NCBI GenBank assembly: GCA_012515885.1 | Contig: JAAYXN010000183.1 | Span: forward strand, 1-13,980 | DNA length: 13,980 nt | Reading direction: 5' to 3' | Source of the DNA: Rhodococcus sp. (in: high G+C Gram-positive bacteria) | GTDB lineage: Bacteria; Actinomycetota; Actinomycetes; Mycobacteriales; Mycobacteriaceae | Part shown: positions 9,501 to 13,980 of the stretch, one piece after another | Position numbering within the stretch: position 1 is the first letter of the stretch | How the letters are laid out: every line of letters begins with the position of its first letter | Position numbers and translations under genes: made by a program | The notes under the pieces: generated by a model | What the model was told of the DNA's origin: nothing | What the model saw: only the letters and a program-made list of their open reading frames with translations | Database searches by the model: none

Positions 9501-12308
9501 ACCACCGATAAATAGTTCACCCGCCTCGCCGACAGCGACGGGTGATCCATCGATGCGGTCGAGAATCCGGAACCACTGTCCTGACAGTGCACGCCCATAA
9601 GGGATCGATGTCCACGACGGGTTGACCTCGTCGATCACGTAGTGCACCGACCAGATTGCCGCTTCCGTCGCGCCGCCGAGACTCACAATCTCGACGTCCG
9701 GAATGAGCGATCGAATACGGTCCGGCAAGGTGACGGGAATCCAGTCGCCTGAGAGCATGACGAGCCGCAGACTGCGCAGTGCCCGACGCGCTTCCTCTGG
9801 CATGGATTCCGCGTATTCAACCAGCATTTCCATCAGCTGTGGGGCGGTGTTCCACACAGTTACCGCGTGTGCGGAGATCAGATCGATCCAATGTTGCGGG
9901 TCGCGTTCGCGGCGGGCGGAAGGAAGCACAAGGGAGCCTCCGGCACCCAGCACACCGAAGATGTCCCACACTGATAGGTCAAAGCTCAGTGCGGAGAGAC
10001 CCAAAACGCGATCAGTGTCGGTGATCGCGAATCGTTGACCGATATCGTCGATCGTCGTGAGGGCCTGAGCATGTTCGATCGCTACCCCTTTAGGCTCACC
10101 TGTCGACCCGGAGGTAAAGATCGCGTACGCGAGATCACCCGGCCCAGGGGAGGCGAAAACTGTGCCTTCTTCCGGAGTCGTGGTAGGTGCGTCCCTTGAC
10201 GGAGACAGCACCGCCTCCGGATCGAGGATTGCTAGACCTGAGGACAACCCGTCACGGAAGTCTGCGTCCTGAAGGCACACAATCGCCTTCGCTCCAGATC
10301 TCTGGACAACACGGTCGATGCGTTCGCTCGGCCACAGCGGATCGACAGGAACATATGCTCCCCCGGCAGCCAGGATCGCGAGTACAGAGACGATCTGAAG
10401 CGGCGATTTAGGGACGGCCACCACGACCGTGACCTCGTCACTTCCACCCCACTCAACGCCGTCGATCGTGCGCAGCACTGACACAAGCCGACTGACATCA
10501 CGATGCAGATCATCGAACGTCAATACCTCGGTGTCGGCGAGTACGGCCGACCCCTCAGGATGTTTGTCCGCCATGTTCAAGGCCGCGTGATGCAGGCCAA
10601 CTGTGCCCTCAGATGCAGACACCACTCGGCGCTGCGGGACGCGAAAGAATGGGTCTGCCGTAAAGGCTGGAGAGGTCCATTCGTCACGGTCACCGGCCAA
10701 TCTGGTCAACCCCGCGACGAAAGCATCCTGCATGCCCTCAACCCAGCCTGGATGAAAAGCTGCATCGACCGCGTCCCACGCCAGCACCAGACCGCCGTCC
10801 GATTCCCACGTGATCGCGTCCAAAAGAACCTGCGGCGTCTGCGATACACCAAACACTTCAGTTCCGAGCCACTCCGCCGGGTTGCCCGTGCTCCGGCTGC
10901 CTGATCCTCCACTGGGGCGCTGAGTCGCTCCATCCAACGCCGAGGTGAAGACGATGCGGTCCTCCCGCGGAGCCCCCATCTCGTTGGCCATGCGTGCAAC
11001 TTCCACGCCGGTTACCGACGAGTGATCGATAGCCTCCCAAAACGACTTACCCACTGTCAGTGCATGTTCAACGAATCGCTCACCGACTGAGCGCACGTCG
11101 ACCAACGCCGTGGTGGTGAAGTCCCCGATGATGCGCTCTGCGTCCACGAACTCCAGAGGGCGGTCGAACAGGGTGACATTGAGCGCAAAGTTTTCTTGCG
11201 CGCCCCACAGGCGTAGAACCTCAGCAAACAGGGCGAGCATTGCTGCCGATGCCGAGACCCCCACCGACGCCGCAGCCAGTCGAAATGCACTCCACACTGG
11301 AGGCGCAATCTCGCGTCGGTGTCGCGTGAATCGAGGGGTTCCCAGCTCCTCCGGGGCAGCGGCCAGGGGAAGTTTCGGCGCGGGAGGTAGAAGAGGCGCA
11401 GCGCGCTGCCAGTACTGCACATCGCGCGCCCGAACTCCGCTGCTTTCGCGATGGTGATCACGTTGGCACAGCACCGCTGCAAAATCGGCAGCGGGGACTG
11501 GCGGCAGCTCGCGTCCTGAATAGGCGTGTCCCCATTCCTGCATCAGTAGCCGCCAACTTGTGAAGTCCAGCAGTAGGACGTCGACACCAACACAGATGCG
11601 CATGCTCGTCTTGTCAACAATGATGATTTCGACTGTGTGCACCGGCCACCTATCTACCGGTACACACTTGTGTGACAGCTCTTCCCGGAGGGAAGCTGCG
11701 TGTTCATCTCGGCCTTTGTCATCCATACCACGAAGGTCATGGACGGTGAAACAATGTCGACCGGGGTCTTCAATCACCTGCTGCATACCGTCTCTGCGCA
11801 CCACAGCGCGCAGCATGGGATGACGCTGAACGACGACATTCCAGGCGTCCTCAAGGAGTTTAATCTCCTCTTCCGCACCGCCCGGGTGTCCCGAAATCTG
11901 TCGTTCGAATTCGTAGTAGAAGTATGTGGATACCCCACCAAGAGGGAAATCCTCTCCCCTGCCCACCCAGTACGCAGTCTGAATGGGAGTCATTGCAAAA
12001 GGAGCATAAATCGCATTTTCATCTACGCAATCAGTGGAAATAGTGCCGTCGTTTCCGGCCCCTCCAGAATCAATACCGGCGTACTGCCGGACGTAGGAGG
12101 CGACATCACCCGTGGTGGCACCACCCAGAAACTGAGGCAACGGCACAGTCACCCCGAACTTCCTGCGAATCTCGCGTTGAAGAGTCACTGCCGCAAAGGA
12201 TTCAATTCCGCTGACGACCAGAGATTGACGGGGAACATAGGGACCGCCAACGAGACGCGAGACCATTTCTCCGATCTCACGATCCAGATCTAGCACGTTT
12301 TCTTCCAC
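6573..12308 (-). CDS. Nonribosomal peptide synthetase (HMWP2-like): carrier-Cy-A(Cys)-PCP-Cy-PCP
   Basis: A complete 1911-residue cytoplasmic assembly-line enzyme. N-terminal carrier ~5-77 with Ser37 in GIES, probably aryl-loaded by a separate ligase. Cy1 ~101-545 has Asp243/Asp248 (DVLLLD), Thr455 and Asp497. The adenylation domain ~600-1090 has TSGSTGEPKG near 732 and NGKID near 1084, and its pocket reads D-L-W-N-M-S-L-I-W-K, close to the cysteine code DLYNLSLIWK. PCP1 carries Ser1148 (GGNS), Cy2 ~1310-1745 has Asp1442/Asp1447, and PCP2 carries Ser1814. By family it builds two tandem thiazolines on a starter acyl group and passes the chain to the downstream PKS. Unlike HMWP2, the A domain runs from A8 to A10 without an inserted epimerase-like domain. 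There is no C-terminal thioesterase. A Pro/Arg-rich tail (~1855-1911) may serve docking. The start is GTG at 12308: an in-frame stop lies three codons upstream, and AAAGGTGA sits 9 nt before it. Architecture is certain; Cys specificity is likely. Confidence 0.95.
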   Translation of the reverse strand: MEENVLDLDREIGEMVSRLVGGPYVPRQSLVVSGIESFAAVTLQREIRRKFGVTVPLPQFLGGATTGDVASYVRQYAGIDSGGAGNDGTISTDCVDENAIYAPFAMTPIQTAYWVGRGEDFPLGGVSTYFYYEFERQISGHPGGAEEEIKLLEDAWNVVVQRHPMLRAVVRRDGMQQVIEDPGRHCFTVHDLRGMDDKGRDEHAASLREELSHKCVPVDRWPVHTVEIIIVDKTSMRICVGVDVLLLDFTSWRLLMQEWGHAYSGRELPPVPAADFAAVLCQRDHHRESSGVRARDVQYWQRAAPLLPPAPKLPLAAAPEELGTPRFTRHRREIAPPVWSAFRLAAASVGVSASAAMLALFAEVLRLWGAQENFALNVTLFDRPLEFVDAERIIGDFTTTALVDVRSVGERFVEHALTVGKSFWEAIDHSSVTGVEVARMANEMGAPREDRIVFTSALDGATQRPSGGSGSRSTGNPAEWLGTEVFGVSQTPQVLLDAITWESDGGLVLAWDAVDAAFHPGWVEGMQDAFVAGLTRLAGDRDEWTSPAFTADPFFRVPQRRVVSASEGTVGLHHAALNMADKHPEGSAVLADTEVLTFDDLHRDVSRLVSVLRTIDGVEWGGSDEVTVVVAVPKSPLQIVSVLAILAAGGAYVPVDPLWPSERIDRVVQRSGAKAIVCLQDADFRDGLSSGLAILDPEAVLSPSRDAPTTTPEEGTVFASPGPGDLAYAIFTSGSTGEPKGVAIEHAQALTTIDDIGQRFAITDTDRVLGLSALSFDLSVWDIFGVLGAGGSLVLPSARRERDPQHWIDLISAHAVTVWNTAPQLMEMLVEYAESMPEEARRALRSLRLVMLSGDWIPVTLPDRIRSLIPDVEIVSLGGATEAAIWSVHYVIDEVNPSWTSIPYGRALSGQWFRILDRIDGSPVAVGEAGELFIGGDGVARGYIGDPAQSAARFRIHPVTGERLYHTGDMGRWCADGTITFLGRNDRQVKINGFRIELGEIDATLLRASSVRAAVTAAAPGPDGRPRLVAHVVLDDSSGENSDGFEITDRFEKQLREKCTNSLPAYMVPQRFVFHSALPVTSNGKIDHAGLPNPFVQERESSQIAVPTRIEPDPIAPPTDTDLLDRLVGLAGPGFPTDRPLLAAGGNSLLLVRVANLIEDTRGCRPEFAELSSSTLEELSRSDGSERVNSGSRVTVATRVRPDPDGISPLDQTATAEVAGAAAVTPGRSELAPASPWGSAAHAGLLFDTTVRPDPAQPLSQVLIQAGQWLQGLDAYAGHHGLDVDARLSDTADALCTVRISPRTKCTETSYPLTETQLSYLLGRADRWLGSEIAPHYYSEVDVRDLDVAALQRAVDLLVDTHPMLRAHATADARQRLDTTPFRCVVTVNDVRELDGGARERELRRIRHERSHHVRNPLEAGWFRVSVTHRDDTVSRLHVEIDMLFCDVQGAIVIAEDLYAAYRGRALTRPGKHFLDWVQQQDVGGDGDDAALTGIPDISEPLLPLRQPSSARFTRRRHRWEVDVSRRLRDGCAAHGVTVDSVLLSTFTDALRESSGTTAPMSVVVTTLMRPEGHERVVGEYTSTLVVTPPSQGTVAERTKRTAVELYSRLSRPRSAHANHAIRRKSQQQRVSVVLPVVYSSGLAASQSAGGSDASELLTAFGTPVYSISQTPQVLIDLQSFADGESLVVNWDAVDGAFAEGFLDYAFDVFVERLTALADGAGEGGAAVSNWQRGHALPVGEREPFGKLVTASSMRLSSVSAGQQAAPTTTPDGVSSDVTAAQELPIRRIFAQVLGQSIEDIDPQRSFFELGASSLDVVTVHRALAAQWPDVSVLDLFTYPTIRALTQYIQHSEQPARDGAIGADASQDRSPTPRPSQPPRFIERLPDDLSARDPIARARARGNRRRKGMIR

Positions 12309-12317
12309 GCCGATTCA

Positions 12318-12325
12318 TCACCTTT
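12318..12325 (-). promoter_or_regulatory. Ribosome binding site of the NRPS (decides GTG start)
   Basis: AAAGGTGA on the minus strand lies 9 nt before GTG 12308. An ATG overlaps its end (12318-12316), but in that frame it yields only about 13 codons before a stop. The NRPS frame itself is closed by a TGA at 12317-12315. GTG at 12308 is therefore the first usable start. Confidence 0.75.
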
Positions 12326-12430
12326 CGTGCATATCAATCTTCTTGAATATGAATATCGACTGCCCGCACGCAATTCGGAAACGGATAGTACCCTGAATCA
12401 GCGCATCTGTTATTTCATCAGAATTGCGTA

Positions 12431-12438
12431 AAAGGAGG
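12431..12438 (+). promoter_or_regulatory. Ribosome binding site of the flavoprotein gene
   Basis: AAAGGAGG, a near-perfect Shine-Dalgarno sequence, lies 11 nt before ATG 12450. The spacing is slightly long. It supports ATG 12450 as the start, giving a short non-conserved N-terminal extension before the FAD-binding strand. Confidence 0.75.
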
Positions 12439-12449
12439 CTTATATAAAC

Positions 12450-13460
12450 ATGTCGCAATATGAGGGAGTACAACAGAGCGTGGATAAAGAAAAGCCGAGT
12501 ACTAGTGATTCACCTCGTGATGTTGTCGTCGTCGGTGGCGGGCCAGCGGGACTGTCCGCCGCGCTGGTACTCGGACGACAACTACGCACAGTGACGCTGG
12601 TCGACAGCTCCCAATACCGCAACGCGCCTGCCACCGAGTCACATATGTACCTAGGTAGCGACGGGGCCTCACCCCAAGACATTCGCGAACGCGGACGTGA
12701 GGAACTGGCAGCGCTGCCGACCGTCACCGTCCATACCAGCGAGATCCTCGGCGTCACTTCGGAGAACGGACTTTTTGTGTTCCGCTGCGGTGATGGAACC
12801 GAAATTTCCTCGCGCGCGGTCGTATTGGCGACTGGTCACCGGGACCTGCCTTCGAACATCCGTGGCGTCGCGCAGCGTTTCGGCCGGTCCATTGTGCATT
12901 GCCCGTTTTGTCACGGGTACGAAACGCGCGGCCGCAGCATCGCAGTCCTTGCTGACAACCCTGCGGTTGCTGCGCAGCCCGCGATGCAGGCGCTCTACCT
13001 GCGCACCCACTACAGCGACGATGTAGCCCTCTGCACTGGCGGCACCGAAATCCCCGAGGCGCTACGAGAAGTTCTGAGCGACCACGCAATAGCCATACTT
13101 GACGCCCCCATCTCGAGCGTCACTGGTGAAAGCGGCGCATTGACCATTGAATTTTCTGACGCACCGTCTCTGTCACGGGAGGCCATCTTCTACGTCCCGC
13201 GCTATGAGGCCCGCTCCACCCTCGCCACAGACCTTGGCTGCGAGAACGACGGCCCCTACACCCTCGTTGACCATTGCCAGCGCACGTCCGTCGCCGGTGT
13301 GTATGCGGCAGGCGATATCGCAAAAATCCGCGGCGCCGACGTCCCACTCAGTTTCATATCTCAGGCCGTCGCCGCTGGCCAGGCCGCCGCACTCTGGTGC
13401 GACCAAGACCTTTTCATCGCCGAGAACCACTTGCAATCCGTTCTCACACCATCCAAGTAA
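12450..13460 (+). CDS. Thioredoxin reductase-like FAD-dependent oxidoreductase (CPFC type), possible dithiol oxidase
   Basis: The 336-residue protein has the two-dinucleotide-domain flavoprotein fold. The N-terminal FAD motif is GGGPAG (29-34) after a hydrophobic beta strand, followed by an ATGH segment near 127-130. The redox pair CPFC (Cys151/Cys154) is followed by HGYE, and a C-terminal AAGDIA motif near 286-291 closes the FAD site. In place of the GGGNTA NADPH motif of E. coli thioredoxin reductase stands ADNPAV, and the HRR-type 2'-phosphate site reads CTGG, so NADPH use is doubtful. The same combination is known from the family containing the dithiol oxidases GliT, HlmI and DepH. It is the first gene of the unit divergent from the NRPS. 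A role in thiol or disulfide handling for a cysteine-derived product is inferred; a plain housekeeping reductase is the alternative. It ends in TAA, 44 nt before the next gene, with no terminator seen. Confidence 0.9.
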   Translation: MSQYEGVQQSVDKEKPSTSDSPRDVVVVGGGPAGLSAALVLGRQLRTVTLVDSSQYRNAPATESHMYLGSDGASPQDIRERGREELAALPTVTVHTSEILGVTSENGLFVFRCGDGTEISSRAVVLATGHRDLPSNIRGVAQRFGRSIVHCPFCHGYETRGRSIAVLADNPAVAAQPAMQALYLRTHYSDDVALCTGGTEIPEALREVLSDHAIAILDAPISSVTGESGALTIEFSDAPSLSREAIFYVPRYEARSTLATDLGCENDGPYTLVDHCQRTSVAGVYAAGDIAKIRGADVPLSFISQAVAAGQAAALWCDQDLFIAENHLQSVLTPSK

Positions 13461-13504
13461 CTCTCCCCCGCAGGCCCATTCACTGCACTTTCGACAGGAC
13501 CCCC

Positions 13505-13980
13505 ATGCAACGCCGACAGTTCCTTCGCTCGACCGCCCTCGCTATCACGGCGCTTGGCGCCATCCCGCTTTTGTCCTCGTGCAGCGACGACGACGCTACA
13601 GGCGCGTCGCGAACGTTGCGGGTGGGCGCACTTGGCAACCCCGCCGACACGCTCGACCCCGGGACCGCCAGCACAACGGCCACCTACGTCGCCCTGTACG
13701 GCATCTACGATGCGCTTGCCCTCGTAGTCGACGGCCAGTTGCAGCTGCGCATAGCTGAGTCGATCACACCCAACGACAATGCGACGGTCTGGACGGTGAC
13801 GCTTCGCGAAACACAGTTCAGCGATGGCTCACCGGTCACTGCAGGCGACGTGCTCGCGAGCTACCAGCATTACGCGCAAAGCCCCATGTTGGGCAGTCAC
13901 TTCATGGACTTCGACTTTGCGGCCTCGCGAGCGATTGACGACAAGACAATCGAGTTGGTTCTCACGCGGCCTCGCGCAGA
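13505..13980 (+). CDS. ABC transporter substrate-binding lipoprotein, peptide/nickel (SBP family 5), 5' part only
   Basis: The frame is open from ATG 13505 to the right edge: 158 codons of a family usually near 500-550 residues. The first 26 residues form an export signal: an RRQFL twin-arginine-like start (residues 3-7), a hydrophobic stretch, then lipobox LSSC with Cys26. An Asp-rich, low-complexity stretch follows. The mature part shows family 5 features: a NPADTLDP segment near residues 46-53, and an FSDGSPVTAGDV segment near 108-119 that matches the conserved FxDGxPxTAxDV signature. It should sit on the outer face of the membrane and deliver a ligand to a permease encoded further right. 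Family members bind oligopeptides, nickel or opine-type metallophore complexes; its place beside a thiazoline NRPS suggests a metal-chelator complex, which is inference. AGGA at 13496-13499 is a plausible ribosome binding site 5 nt from the start. It probably shares an mRNA with the flavoprotein gene. Confidence 0.9.
   Translation, partial: MQRRQFLRSTALAITALGAIPLLSSCSDDDATGASRTLRVGALGNPADTLDPGTASTTATYVALYGIYDALALVVDGQLQLRIAESITPNDNATVWTVTLRETQFSDGSPVTAGDVLASYQHYAQSPMLGSHFMDFDFAASRAIDDKTIELVLTRPRA

Larger units (their letters stand above)
12309..12449. promoter_or_regulatory. Divergent intergenic region with promoters for NRPS-PKS operon and flavoprotein operon
   Basis: This 141-bp non-coding gap separates divergent start codons and is visibly richer in A+T than its flanks, so it must hold both promoters. 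I could not assign -35/-10 pairs with confidence. No 19-bp IdeR/DtxR iron box resembling TTAGGTTAGGCTAACCTAA is visible. An imperfect inverted repeat (arms CATAT/ATATG) lies at 12330-12351. A 7-1-7 Fur-like sequence agreeing at about 10 of 14 positions overlaps it at 12344-12358. Either could be an operator acting on the NRPS-PKS side, but both are weak. The shared region suggests the two units are co-regulated. Confidence 0.6.

Noticed and set aside
11700..12293. Plus-strand open frame of 197 codons.
   Set aside because: It is antisense to the NRPS carrier-Cy1 region, where the minus-strand protein has clear family motifs. The plus translation resembles nothing known.
12316..12318. ATG upstream of the NRPS as an alternative start.
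   Set aside because: It is out of frame with the NRPS and reaches a stop after about 13 codons. The NRPS frame has a stop at 12317-12315, so GTG 12308 is the start.
12309..12449. IdeR/DtxR iron box expected upstream of a siderophore operon.
   Set aside because: No stretch close to the 19-bp TTAGGTTAGGCTAACCTAA pattern was found in the intergenic region by eye.
13461..13504. Terminator between the flavoprotein and binding-protein genes.
   Set aside because: The 44-nt gap has no convincing GC-rich hairpin or T-run, so the genes are more likely co-transcribed.
13147..13758. Plus-strand open frame of 203 codons spanning the flavoprotein end and the binding-protein start.
   Set aside because: It crosses two well-supported genes in a different frame, and its Pro/Arg/Ser-rich translation is typical of an out-of-frame shadow.

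Overview
The window looks like part of a metal-chelator (metallophore/siderophore) locus from a high-GC bacterium. G+C is about 58-60% by eye. A high-GC actinobacterium fits best, but the sequence does not fix the taxon. Two giant assembly-line genes fill positions 1-12308 on the minus strand. They are transcribed away from a small plus-strand operon at 12450-13980, and a 141-bp intergenic region separates the two units.

The first assembly-line gene (12308-6573) encodes a complete 1911-residue nonribosomal peptide synthetase. Its order is carrier (ArCP-like) - Cy - A - PCP - Cy - PCP, the layout of yersiniabactin HMWP2 but without the extra domain embedded in the A domain. The A-domain pocket read by eye is D-L-W-N-M-S-L-I-W-K, almost the known cysteine code. 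The second gene starts at 6576 through an ATGA overlap and stays open for 2192 codons to the left edge. Its order is KS - AT - KR - ACP - Cy - PCP - Cy(partial). This resembles HMWP1 but has no methyltransferase domains, no adenylation domain, and a further Cy where HMWP1 would move to its thioesterase. Four Cy domains (three complete, one cut) are therefore served by one visible A domain.

The inferred product is an aryl- or acyl-capped chain with two cysteine-derived thiazolines, a reduced ketide unit, at least one more thiazoline, and probably a fourth. It would be related to yersiniabactin but longer and unmethylated by these enzymes.

On the plus strand, a thioredoxin-reductase-like flavoprotein (12450-13460) has a CPFC redox pair but a degenerate NADPH motif, as in dithiol oxidases of the GliT/HlmI type. 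After 44 nt comes the start of a lipoprotein solute-binding protein of the peptide/nickel (family 5) class, cut by the right edge. It is a natural candidate for uptake of the loaded chelator. Starter activation, thioesterase, export and permease genes are not in the window. No RNA genes, mobile elements, CRISPR arrays or substantial repeats were seen.
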